64,000 nucleotides of DNA from contig NC_084803.1 of NCBI RefSeq assembly GCF_963583255.1, forward strand, positions 25,704,428-25,768,427, written 5' to 3'. Positions 30,201 to 41,120 of this stretch are shown here, piece by piece. Position numbers and translations under genes: made by a program. Numbering within the stretch: the stretch's first letter is position 1; each line of letters begins with the position of its first letter. The DNA is from Pyrus communis (Eukaryota > Streptophyta > Magnoliopsida > Rosales > Rosaceae). The notes beneath the pieces are model-generated. The model was not told the origin of the DNA. It made no database searches and saw only the letters and a program-made list of their open reading frames with translations.

Positions 30201-33200
30201 TAGCTAGCTGAGCTTCTGATTCTTCCACCTCCTAGTTCACTTACTTCACCTCCTTTATCTTCTTGTAAAGTTTGTTGGAGAGGGTCATTTGCTTAGCCTT
30301 CAAAGGAGAAAGTTGTTCCTACAGTTTCTAAATCTCTGTAGCCACCACCATGATCATATCCTCCATGGCAAGCTGCTGAAGGTTAGTGGAAGTCCGAGCA
30401 TGCTTGTCTTTGTAGCACTTCACCCGGTTGGCCTGCTTCTCAGCCTTAAGGTGTTGATCCCTCAAGGCCCTCAAATTCTCAAAGAAAGAGAAGAAGGATT
30501 CATATTGCACCTTGGTCATTTACTTGGACCGATACAGCTCAGTTAGAGCTTTCTTAGCATCTTGAAGTGCCTTAAGATTGAAGGAGGCAGAAAAGTCCCT
30601 CTGTATTTACTCTCTAAAAATCCTACGCTGATCTTGAATGTGCTGAGGCTTAGAAGGGCATCTTGGGGACTTCAACTTAGTCCTAATTTGCCCGAACTCC
30701 CTAACTAGTTCAAGCAATGAGGCTGTGGCTAGAAGATAAGACAACAAATGAGGCATAACGCCAACACCACCTGAAGTACCAGAATTAGTGGCAATATCAT
30801 CAGAAGCAGCAGCAAAAGAAGAAGAGGATCCACTAGCAGCCTCCTTCCTAGGCCTAGGGATTGGAATCCCTTAAGCTTCAGCTGTGTAAAGAGGTCGAGG
30901 AAAGGCCATTTTGCGCATAGCGAGCTGAGAAGGCTTGCTCAAACCCTCGCCAGAAGCCTATCAGATGTAAAATGAATAAGTTAGAGGGCTAACCTTAAGC
31001 TGAAATGGGAAACAGATGAGTTGTCGAGTTAAGTATACCTTAGGTGAGCCTTGAGCCATGGTAGGAAGGATTTCTGATGCAACTGCTTTGGGAGGAAATG
31101 GCTGGTTTGCTGAAGATAGAGTAGGGATGCCCTAAAACTAGTCACCTTTGAGACAATTGGTATCTCAGGCACTATTTGTTCCTTAGCAACTGGTGTGGGA
31201 GACTTGGCAGCTTCTGGAAGAGGTGAAGACTAGCAGAGACAAAGCTTGAAGCATCGGTTCCAAATCAAGAAAAATATCTTAAAGTGAAAAAGTACCTAAA
31301 AGAAGAAAATTTACAAAGGTGCTATCATCTTCTACAAAATGAAATCACTCTTCGGTTGCAATGTTAAATTGAGAGGTAGGAGTCACTGCTATGGCTGGAG
31401 GAACTTAAGAGGATAGAGTAGGTGTTTATTGAGTTACAAGTGCCAAAATGTTTTTCGTTGCCTAAAAATAGCAAAAATTAGGTCAAAAATTGGATCTTGA
31501 GAATTTGAAAAGTAACAAGCTTTGAGAAAAAGAAAATGTACCTCTAAAGGCTCGGCCCTAGAAGGAGAAGCATGCATAGGTCTCGCTGGAGGTGAAGAGG
31601 GTTTTTCCTGAGAGATCCTTTCTACCTTGGAAGCTTGCTTTGCAAGAACCAATTGGAGTTAATGTGGAAGGGTTAAAATTTGAAAAGAGAATAGATATTG
31701 AGCGTTCAAAAGAGCTTACCTTCAGTTCCTCCTAAATCTTGGACAGAACTTCCTTGTCACTTTGTTGCCCTTCCTTGCTAGCCTTCACATCCTTAGGAGA
31801 AGAGTCAAGTTTCTTACTAGCAGCAGGTCCTAATCATAAGAAAAAAACAATGAGTTTGATATCTATAAGAAGTGAGTAGATAGGAAAATTAAGGATGAAG
31901 TGTTTACCGGTATACTGCTATTTTTTTTGCCCGCTTCAACTAGAAGAGCAGTAAAAGATCGAAAGGTTTGAGATGTCTGGGACATGGTTCTTTTCCTGGT
32001 TGGAGTAGCTCTTAGGGAAGAGGCATCATGCTTAGCCTTGGACCTTTCATCGGGCTCTGAATCAGATAACTCAACCATCTTGGGATTAGCCTGACGAGAT
32101 GTCCTGGGTTCTGCCTTAGGTCCAGCCTTTGTCTTAGATTCACTGAAAATCTCAGAGATGGTTTTAGCTTCTCTAAAAGCTTGGCTTGGGCCTACCCCTT
32201 ACCTAGTAACTTTAGCGGTGGCTTCTTGTAAGACTAGGCCATCAACAACCTCTTCTTTCTCTTGCTTGATGACTATTTCGTCAGGGTTGCCTTGGGCTCT
32301 AGGATGAGGAAAACAAGATCTGCATTGATAAAGATCATATAATTGAAGGAAGGGAGTAGAAAAATAATTTACCTATTAACAGGAGTTGGTTTTTCTCATT
32401 GATAACCTCCTTCCAGCTCTTAAGTTCTTCATTTTTTGGGAGAGACTTGAAGAAAACTTGCCTGAAAAGCCTGTCATGAGCTTCTCTGATGTCCCCACCA
32501 TATTTGTTGGACCACTTCGCTTCCTACCAAGTGGTAAATAAAGCAATACACTCAAAATCGAGGGTGGTGGGCTTGTGGGCAATTTTACTCATCACTTCCA
32601 TGCTACGCCTGCTTGCCCAAAACGTGGCCTCAGAAAGAGATTGAAGACGATAAGAGGTTCCACACTAGACTGAATCAAAGAAAAGAACTAAGATAGTCTG
32701 CTTGAATCCCAATTGTCTACCACAATAGTTAGGGTGGTAGACCTCTAGGCCACGTTTATAGCTAGCTCAGTCATTCCTCATTGCCTAAGCTAAATCTCTT
32801 TGCTAAATGCAGCTAATGAACTTTTCCTTACAGAATCTGTTGGCATTTGCCCTGAATAAATCTTAGAAAAGATTGTGTGAGAACCAAGGATACCTTATAA
32901 GTACGAAGGTACCCCATTCCAAGTCGATTCTGGTTCTATAGATCTTAAAGAAGTAGAGGCAAGAGAAAGTTGAGTGGCTAGTAGCAGAACCCTTTGCCAA
33001 AATTGGGGCAGGAACTATTTTCTTAGGAAATTCCAGGTTTGGAACCCGAAATTCGGGAAGTACTACTAGAGCCAAATCTGAACCATCCAGGTTGCTCCAT
33101 TGAGATTAGTCTAGAAGGGCAGTCCCTTTTTCATCTCGTGAAGCAGATGATAAAGGTAGGCTTGGATAAAGAGCCCTGTGGCCACATCGTCATAAAAGTG

Positions 33201-33860
33201 CAGGGTTTTCACTAAATGGATCCACTCCGGCTTTACTCCCTTGGCTTTGTTGGGGAATATATGTTTATTCAACTAATAAAGGAAAAAGTACATGTGTTCT
33301 TGGGCTGTGTCAGCATAAGGAGATGGTGGGCAAAAATTCTTCTTAGCAAAATGGATGAAGCCCGCAAAAGAAGTCCCATAACTTTTGAAAGTGGTGGAAT
33401 CATACTCTAAGCTCACAATGTTCTGCAAGGCTTCAGAGCCTCTAGCAGTTGGCTGAGAGGGAAAGGACCAGTCATGAGTAATGTCCACGCACCTGTTAAA
33501 CGGCCTGAGCTCGAACATCTAAGCCATGTCAAGAACAGTTAAGGTCACTGGCCCATTTTGAAGTGAAAAGTGTTGGTCCCATTGTTCCAGAAGAGAAGAG
33601 CAGTTGATAGAAGCTTATGCTTAATGGCAATGGTGACCTTAGACATCATGATTAGCTCGTACATACCATTTGCCATCCATTTCTCCTTTCAGATGGGTTC
33701 CATCTCGTCCACCCATTTTGATCAAGCAACATCGGTCATGAAAGGAAAACCTTTCTTTAAACCCGACCATTTAGCAGTAGAAATGCCCTCCTCAGCTTCA
33801 TAAGGGCAAGGGGTGAACCATTCATTGGCAGGCATGTTACTTTCCACAGCAGCATGGACT
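30201..33860 (-). pseudogene. Antisense frame of Gypsy-1: plant mobile domain-like protein with coiled-coil tail
   Basis: Read on the minus strand from about 33850: MPANEWFTPCPYEAEEG; then ALLFWNNGTNTFHFKMG and TVLDMA, the signature start of the plant mobile domain (W-x-x-x-T-x-TFH-x-x-x-G, TLxDVA); then RCVDITHDWSFPSQPTA, LEYDSTTFKSYGTSFAGFIH and, at 32870-33075, EFRVPNLEFPKKIVPAPILA with STFSCLYFFKIYRTRIDLEW. The rest (30.2-32.8 kb) is a low-complexity and coiled-coil tail (for example SFFENLRALRDQHLKAEKQA), with basic and serine-rich stretches. Many stops and shifts. Plant mobile domain proteins are known both as host silencing factors (MAIN/MAIL1) and as retrotransposon passengers; its role in elements is not known to me. 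Confidence 0.62.
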
Positions 33861-33901
33861 CTGGTAGTCTAGGCAGGTCCTAATAAGTGGGTTTTATCTT
33901 C

Positions 33902-34648
33902 AAAAAAGAAAATAAAAAGGTTGAGACTAGCCCAAGGACGATGAAAACCATTGAGACTAGCCCAAGAAGATGAACCTTGGCCGACAAGGTTGTAATCTTG
34001 CCCAAATCTTCTTTATTTGTATGTACGTAGAATAAATCTGTTATTTCTATATCTTGAATTAAAGCTTATGTCACTTTTAACTAATTCCGTTCAAGTGTTA
34101 GTTATAATAAACCCTGTTAAACTAATTACTCTTGTTTCCTTGCCATCCGCCTAAGCTAATAATTAAGGAATTAACTTGAATGACCTTGAACAACTTTGTG
34201 AACGAATGAATGACGCTATAAATGAAAGTCCTTGATCAAAAGGCAAGAAAAGAACTTAATACAGACTTAACCCATCTGTGAACAATCCTAATAATCCAAG
34301 AAGTTAAAGTGACATGTGGCGCAAGAAATCGATTAACTGAACAAGTAAACAATCTATTAGGCAAAAGGAACAGTGGCACGCTGAGATTCATGTTAGTTTT
34401 GATTGTGAACCTCAAGGCCTAATAAAGGCCCTACAAAGGCACCATTCAAACTAACAATACACGTATATCGTAGAAGACGTAGCAACAAACCTTGCCCGAC
34501 AGGCAAGATAAGGGGAGTTATGTGAGGGACAAATCTAGCCCAAACACCAAGTACATAAAATCAACTAACCAACTTGTACACCATGAACAAAACCAATTCA
34601 AAACCCAAATCAGCTGCAACGTGGTTTTATTGTTTGCAGAAACCAACA
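33902..34648 (+). repeat. Candidate polypurine tract and 3' LTR of Gypsy-1
   Basis: An A/G-only tract, AAAAAAGAAAATAAAAAGG (33902-33920), is followed by TGAGACTAGCCCAAGG at 33922, a plausible LTR start. The first 29 bases of it are repeated in variant form at about 33951. ATAAA words near 34030 could be poly(A) signals. A CA at 34647-34648 is the tentative end. No second copy exists in the window, so this rests on position and the tract alone. Confidence 0.4.
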
Positions 34649-34759
34649 TGGTATCATAATTCGAACTATAATCTCTAAAACATTAGAATCAGGAAGATAT
34701 TTTGTATTTTTGTTTTTAGATCATCTGAATCGACGGGATAAGGTCATGGTTTCAAAAGA

Positions 34760-35240
34760 TGTTAGGCACTAGACATGCGTGCGGATTAGGGCCCTAGGTG
34801 ACTAGGTGGAGCTTAGGCGGGAGTCTAGGCGGACTAGAGAGAGTTAAGTAAATCTATTAAGTATCACATAAATAAGTTATGCTTATACTTAAAAAATACA
34901 TAATTTAAATGGGATACATAAATTGCAAAATAAAATGATATATAGATTATAAAGTATTAGAACATAATGAAAACATGGGGAACGAACATATAATGTGTGC
35001 TCATATGAGTATTTACAAGTCTATTACAATTTATTGAAAAAAATAACATGAAAAATGAAATTTATCTATTTTGTATCTAGGTGAGAGTCGTTACCTAGGC
35101 GGGTGCCTAGGCAGGTCTAGGTGGGCTGAGTGAACACCTAAACAAGTCCAGACACCCTTTCTTAATTTTCAAATGCCTAGGAATTAATTAGGGTGGTGGT
35201 TTTCAACTTAGGCAGCTCTAGGCAAGATTTTTAGAATAGT
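34760..35240. repeat. Dispersed repeat rich in CCTAGGCGG words
   Basis: Both ends are built of variants of CTAGGTGACTAGGTGG, TCTAGGCGGACTAG and CCTAGGCGGGTGCCTAGG around an A/T-rich centre (34860-35060). The arrangement is loosely inverted. The class is unknown to me; words like these are frequent in plant repeats. Confidence 0.5.
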
Positions 35241-36480
35241 GGATAGGGTTTGTATAAACTCCCCCAAATTTCTGCAATCTAACAAATTTAAAAAACAATT
35301 CGGTGGCACATGCTGTAATTTGTGTTAAAATTAAGGACAAGTAAATATGGGACGTGGAAGTGTGTCGACTAACTAGACCCCACTTATGAGATGTAATACT
35401 AGCGGATTCAATTTAAAACTGTGGTTAAAATTTGGATCCATATTAAAATGCCATTTCATTCTATTTCCACTTCTCTTCCTTCCAATTTGACCCCTTCCAA
35501 ATGTAGGTAAAATGCCATAATGTATAGAAAAAAAATCGAAGCTTATTGCATTTGCAATTCAAATTAATTGATAACATAGTTTTAAAGAAGATTACGATTT
35601 TTCGTTCATTGATAAAATGGCATTACAAATATATGTCATTAAGAACTCGGTCTCAAAAGGGTGCTTGCAAACTAGATCTAAAAATATTACAACAAAGCAC
35701 CATTATCGCAAAGCAATAAGTAGATTTCAAGCACACGTCTGAACTCATCGGGAACCTCACGATTGCACAGATCAATAAAATTATTTAACTTCGTGTTACA
35801 GGGAGATCAGGTGAGAACAAAATCTCAAACCATAAATTAGGACATGGAGTATAATGCCCATGGGTCGATCACATCACCTAATTACTACCACGGTCCTAGA
35901 ACACCAGATGGAGTAGATCCAGCAAATTAAACAGCTCCACCCTTCACATATAGATCCAAAAGAGGTAGCAGACCAAAACGAAAATTAAACCATGCACTGT
36001 CCTATAGACAGCAATCAAACTAGCAAACTCTCCTACAGGAAGATATCAAACAAAATTCCAGGACAATTCCTGGAAATTATTAAACTGAAACAAAATAAAA
36101 GGATAAAATCATGTCGCTACTCCACATCCTCTAAACATCCGCTTGTCATATCACTGCACTGGCTAAATTCAAGATATTGTATTGACTAAACTTGACTCGA
36201 CGCAATTCAACATCTTCCATGGCTTCTTGCTTCAACCCTACATCGAAGGTGATAACTGGATCCAAAAAACCTTATGATAACTATGTGCGTGTGCCAAAAG
36301 ACAATGACTATCACGATAACTACAACGTTTCAAGGCCACAATTCAACACCAAATAAAGTAAACAGAAAGTGAGAGGGAAGAAGCAAAGAATGATTTTCAA
36401 GAAGATTGCGCCGCCTCAGAGTCAAAGGTAGCAATCAGCGCCAAAAACTTTTCTTTTGGTTTTTCTCTAGATGATTACAT
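35241..36480 (-). other. Unassigned non-repetitive stretch, possible decayed transcript on the minus strand
   Basis: On the minus strand around 35700-35810 a frame ends FIDLCNREVPDEFRRVLEIY and then LLLCDNGALL and a stop. It reads like a natural protein C-terminus, but I cannot name a family and find no convincing upstream exon. Minus-strand sequence below 35690 looks like a 3' UTR. The rest shows nothing recognisable. Confidence 0.25.
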
Positions 36481-37007
36481 TACTAATATAGTTAATAAAA
36501 TATGGAACAAATATAATAGGTGAAAATTAAGTACGTGTATTATTTAACAACTTTGCTAAAATAATATTTTTAAAAATTTGGTCATTTTTTTTAAAATTCT
36601 AATATTTATTTATTTTTATTTATTCAATAGTAGGTTACAAAAAGTATAATACGTGAATTTTATATATTTTGTTAAAAAATGTGTGACAATAATATGTTTT
36701 AACCACAAAAGTATGTAGCTATCTGTATTGCATGTTGAAATTAAAAAAAATAAAAAAATAAATAACGAATCATTAAGATGCGTAAATAATGGGAAAATTC
36801 TGTAAATGTGATTGATAGTCTAATTGATGGTGACGGAAGCAAAATCCAAAGGTGAATATACACACGATGAGTACATAAGACGCACACAATATTCGCGCCA
36901 ATGATGCCGCCCAACCCCAACACGCGCTAAGATAGTGTCATAATTGGTCAATGCGTTCTCTCGCTCTGTCCGTTCATCTTCCAAACCACAGCAAACAAAC
37001 AAAAGGA
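36481..37007. other. Non-coding, nothing recognised
   Basis: A/T-rich in the first half; the second half has a G+C-richer patch (ATTCGCGCCAATGATGCCGC, about 36891) ending in TCCAAACCACAGCAAAC. It could be a former promoter or first exon; no frame supports this. Confidence 0.3.
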
Positions 37008-37213
37008 GGCAGATTCTCTATCTTCTCACTTTTGGTGTCCTTCTGTGTTTTTTTATTTGTGTGGTCACGGTTAAGTTATATCAACATTTTATATTACTAT
37101 TTATTTTTGTCTTATTAGCTCTATAAAAAAAATAATATAAAATGTTAACGTGGCTTAACAGTGATCACACAAAACAGGAGGGCACCAGAAGTGGGAGGGT
37201 AGAGAATCTGTCT
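37008..37213. mobile_element. MITE with long terminal inverted repeats, 206 bp
   Basis: GGCAGATTCTCTATCTTC at the left pairs with the reverse of GGGTAGAGAATCTGTC at the right. The pairing extends, with mismatches, over about 85 bp per arm (left GTGGTCACGGTTAAG against right CTTAACAGTGATCAC), leaving a short A/T centre. I see no clear target duplication. Non-coding. Confidence 0.75.
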
Positions 37214-37266
37214 TCGATAAAAACCTGCGTACGGGGCTGCACACCCATGAGTCATTGAGTCATATC

Positions 37267-37458
37267 AACCCGGATCCTCTCTAGATTCCTAAAAATTGAG
37301 CTTAGGGATCAAATGATCCAGACCAATTTGATCCAATGGCTTCAAGCAGAGGATCTCTCTAAAAGTTATAGTAATTGTAGCCGTTGGATCAAATTTTAAC
37401 GGTCCAGATTATTTAATCTTTAAGCTCAATTTTTGAGGATCCAAAGAAGATCCGGGTT
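37267..37458. mobile_element. GGATCC-type MITE, 192 bp
   Basis: The arms AACCCGGATCCTCTCTAG and, reversed, AACCCGGATCTTCTTTGG pair over about 56 bp through AAAAATTGAGCTTA to GGTCCAGA-type sequence. AGTCATAT occurs on both sides within two bases of the ends, suggesting an 8-9 bp target duplication as in Mutator-like MITEs. A relative lies at 43665-43885. Confidence 0.78.
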
Positions 37459-37873
37459 CAAGTCATATGACCAAACCCCAGAAGTCCCAAATCTCCTAAA
37501 CCTCACCAAAACCAACCAATTCAAGACATAAAACAAAAAAAAAAAAAGAACACAAAAAAAAAAAAAAAAAAAATACAATCTCAAATAAATAAACGAATTA
37601 TTCAACTCGACCCAACACAATTTTGTTTTGGAAGTTTGAATATACTCTTTCACTTGGCTACTTATCCAAAAATTCAAGTATTTTTATTTTTTTTGTCAAA
37701 TGACAAATTTTGTTAGATTAGATGTTAGAATAGACATTGATGAAATTTAAATCTACACTGTCATTAAAAGATTCCATGCATCTCTACCACCGTAATAAAG
37801 AGCCACTAACCACGTATTTTTAATTGAATTGAGCAGTGAAATAGAAAACCCAATTGAATTGCCTAATTATTTT

Positions 37874-39800
37874 GGGTGAAGTACAAAAAACCACCTCAAC
37901 TATTGGTGTCACAATACTTTCATACCTCATCTTTTAAAATTGACAATGTCATACCTCATCTTACGAATTTGTGCCAATATTATACCTTCTGTTAGCCTGC
38001 CGTTAATTTGTTAGTTAAATGCTGACGTGACTTGATCTAGACCCCACTTTCTATTAAAAAATTAATACAATATTAAAAAAAAAAAAATCATTTAATATTT
38101 TTAAATATTAAAATAATAAAGAAAAGTTAAAAAACAAAAAAACAAAACTTTTCGTCTCTTCCACCAGGGCTCCCCCCTTCTCTCTCTCCACATCTTCATC
38201 TTCTTCCCTGCTTAATCTTCAACCCAAAAAAAAAAAATAAATAAATAAATTTGAAAACCCATCAACCCCCAACCCCACCGAAGAAGAAGAAGAAGAAGAA
38301 GAAGAAGACCCCACCGAAAAATTGATAATGTCATACCTTATCTTACGAATTTGTGCCAATGTTATACCTTCTGTTAGCCTGCCGTTAATTTGTCAGTTAA
38401 ATGTTGACGTGGCTTGATCCAAACCCTACTTTCTATTAAAAAATTAATAAAATATTAAAAAAACTAAAAAAAAATCATTTAATATTTTTAAATATTAAAA
38501 TAATAAAGAAAAGTTAAAATACAAAAAAAAACAAAACCTTTTGTCCCTTCCACCAGGGCTCCCCCCCCCTTCTCTTTCTCCCCATCTTCATCTTCTTCCC
38601 TGCTTAATCTTCAACCAAACAAAAAAAAAATATTTGAAAACTCATTAACCCCCACCCCACCGAAGAAGAAGAAGAACAAAAAGAACAAAAAAAAAAAAAA
38701 AAAAAAAAAATTTGAAAACCCATCAACCCCCAACCCCACCGAAGAAGAAGAAGGAAAAAAAAACACCCTAACCTAGTTCGTCCCCACCCCACCGCCCCCC
38801 CCCCCCCCCCCCCCCCCCCCAACACAAAAAAAAAAATCCAACCCCCTGCAACCCAGAAAGAAGGAGAAGGAGGAGGAAGAAGAAGAAGAAGAAAAAAAAA
38901 AAAAACAAAAACAAAAACCCAGATCCCGTTTGCCAGGCCAATTCGGCAGGTGGAGAACCGGGGCGCGGAGAAAATGGGGGGAATGGGTGTGGATTTAAGG
39001 AATGGGTTGTGTAGAGGAGGGAAAAGGGTGGGTACGAGGTTGGGTGTGGAGGGTGGGTACGAGGGAAGACAATTGGTTTTTTTTTTTTTTTTTTTCTTTT
39101 TTTTGTTTTTTTTTTGGGTTGCAGCAGATAGGGGGAAGAAGAAGAAAAAAGATGAAGATGAGGGAGAAGAGAGAGGGCGCACCGGGGGGGGGGGGGTGTG
39201 TGGAAGGGACAAAGTTTTGTGTATTTTTTTTTCCTTTCTTTTTCCTGGGTTGCAGCAGGTAGGGAGGAAAGGAGATGAAGATGGGGGAGAAGAGAGAGGG
39301 CGCCGGGGGAGGGGGGTGAAGGGACAAATATTTTATTTTTTTTATTTTTTTTTATGGGTTGCAGCATGTAAGAAGAAGAGGAAGGGAGATGAAGATGGGG
39401 GAGAAGAGAGAGGGCCAGGGGGGAAGGGACAAAGTTTTTTGTTTTTTTTCCTTCTTCTAGGTTGCAGCAATGTAAGAAGAAGAGGGAGGGAGATGAAGAT
39501 GGGGGAGAAGAAAGGGGGAGGGGAAGTTTTGTTTGGTTTTTTTTTTTTTTTTTAAACTTTTCTTTATTATTTTAATATTTTAAAAATATTAAATGATTTT
39601 TTTTAGTTTTTAATAATTTTTTAATAGAAAATGAGTCCGGAATCAAGCCATATTATTATTTAACTGAGAAATTAGCAGAAAAATTGACAGAAGTATGACA
39701 TTGGTACAAGTAAGATTAGGTATGACATTATTATTTTAAAAGGATGAGCTATGAAAATGTCGTGAGACCAGTTGTTAAGATTGTTTTTTGTACTTTATCC
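37874..39800. mobile_element. Foldback / Mutator-like non-autonomous element, 1.93 kb
   Basis: The ends GGGTGAAGTACAAAAAAC and, reversed, GGATAAAGTACAAAAAAC begin inverted arms of roughly 250 bp or more (CATACCTCATCTTAC, TTAATTTGTTAGTTAAAT, TTTCTATTAAAAAATTA and others). Flanks AATTATTTT (37865-37873) and GATTATTTT (39801-39809) agree in 8 of 9, a Mutator-length duplication. The left arm is duplicated with a 383-bp offset (37947 and 38330). Near the right arm a G/A-rich unit with GGGTTGCAGCA recurs at about 39116, 39247, 39356 and 39459. Long homopolymer, (GAA)n and poly-C tracts fill the centre. The long open frames in it come from low complexity and are not genes. Confidence 0.8.
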
Positions 39801-39809
39801 GATTATTTT

Positions 39810-41120
39810 TGTTTGCATACTTGGTTTTGCTTTTCACATTCATCAACGGCCATTGGATTAAAATTTAGCTAATCGAAAGGTCAAAAGTGGGTTCGCACAG
39901 TCGCACTACGTGCTGATTCGCCTTTCAGAAAATTCCATGATTTTATTTCTATCTGTAAAATAAACCGGACAAAAGAAGGAATTAAGACAGCTCACAGCAT
40001 CCTCCTCCCTCCTCCGCTGGACGGCATCTCCTTCTCTCATTCTCCTCGGTATTTTTCCATTTCTATCTTTCCTCAGATCTGACTTCCTTTTATATTACTT
40101 TCTTTATAAATTTCTCTGAATGTAGGATTAGGGTTTAAATTTTTTGTTTTTTTTTTTTCCAGATTAGGGATTTTCAGTTGTCTAATTTTGGTATGTTATC
40201 TAAATCGTAAACATCATTCTGTTTAAATGTTGCTTTCTGTTTGAATTCAGATTGTCTTTTTTTTTTTTTTTTTTAATTGCTGTTTATTTAAATATTTATT
40301 GGCTGCTCATGTGCTTTTCCAGATTAGAGATTTTAATATTTTCCTTTGAATTGCTGTATTGTGTATCTATCTCTGTATTTAGTGTGTGTTTACTCTCTAA
40401 TCTGAATTTTGCTGATATGATGATAAGCTGCTTAATTGTTTACAGGACTCTACTGTTTTTGCTCTATCCGTTTTTCATCTTTTTTTCATTTGCTCTCTAG
40501 TTTAGTAAGCTTTTTCATTTGGGTGCTCTGCATGTATTTGGTTTTCTGATAGCACTACATGAGCTTTGATGTTCTCTAAAAATGGATATCTATGGTTCAT
40601 TAACCCTTTTTTCGACTGAAAATTTGTCTATTTCTTTTCCGGTTTCAGCAATTTGTGAAAGCGATAAAGTGTAAAGAATTTTGATTGGACATTGCTTGGT
40701 GGGATTTGATAGAGGGCAGAAAGAATGTAGAGTTTTTCTGCCACTTCTTAGGGTTCATATAGGATTTGGAAGTATGGCCATTGCCTGTTCAATTGTCCGA
40801 AAAATTCACCACAAGTCTCATTTAATTGGACAGTGAACAAAGAATCAAGGAACTCACACACAAACCCGGAAATCAATTCAGTTTTCTCTCATCTTCACTC
40901 AGACAATTTGATCTTTTGCCTGGGAGTTCTCTTTGGAGCTTGGATTGTTGAAACGTCTGCAACACCGACTCAGATATCTGCCTTTGGAGATTTGGATGTT
41001 GTTTCTTGTGATGATTAGACTTTTATAACTCCATTCATGATCTGGTGATGCAATCTCAAAATCTGAAAACAATCCATAATCGAGCAGACGGCGTTTGTAT
41101 TTGACTACAAGGCCGGCAGA
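39810..41120 (+). promoter_or_regulatory. Promoter, leader and leader intron of the MED26C-like gene
   Basis: A pyrimidine-rich stretch (CATCCTCCTCCCTCCTCCGC, near 40000) looks like the transcription start region and first leader exon, ending CTCCTCG before GTATTT at 40049. A typical acceptor, TTTTCCGGTTTCAG, ends at 40648, giving a 600-bp leader intron. The following 472 bases up to the ATG contain several upstream ATGs, which could lower translation. The foldback element ends only about 200 bp upstream of the presumed start. Confidence 0.5.

Larger units (their letters stand above)
11960..34648 (+). mobile_element. Ty3/gypsy element of Tat/Ogre type (Gypsy-1), carrying nested insertions
   Basis: Gag, protease, reverse transcriptase, two RNase H domains, integrase and a long antisense frame follow in that order on about 12 kb of element sequence. 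Doubling of RNase H and an antisense frame before the 3' LTR are known for the Tat group of plant gypsy elements. CACTA-2 is inserted in gag and an hAT-type element after protease, both with intact target duplications. Many stops, frameshifts and an integrase deletion make it an old, dead copy. Neither outer border is firm: the 5' LTR is missing or truncated and the 3' LTR is only a candidate. Confidence 0.85.

Noticed and set aside
34649..34656. TGGTATCA, as in a methionine-tRNA primer-binding site, after the candidate Gypsy-1 3' LTR
   Set aside because: A 3' LTR should not be followed by a primer site, only eight bases match, and no retroelement coding follows on the right. Probably chance, though it leaves the LTR assignment open.
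38604..39555. Open frames of about 200 codons on both strands
   Set aside because: They consist of homopolymer, (GAA)n and G/A-rich low-complexity sequence inside the foldback element; both strands are open at once, which is expected from composition.
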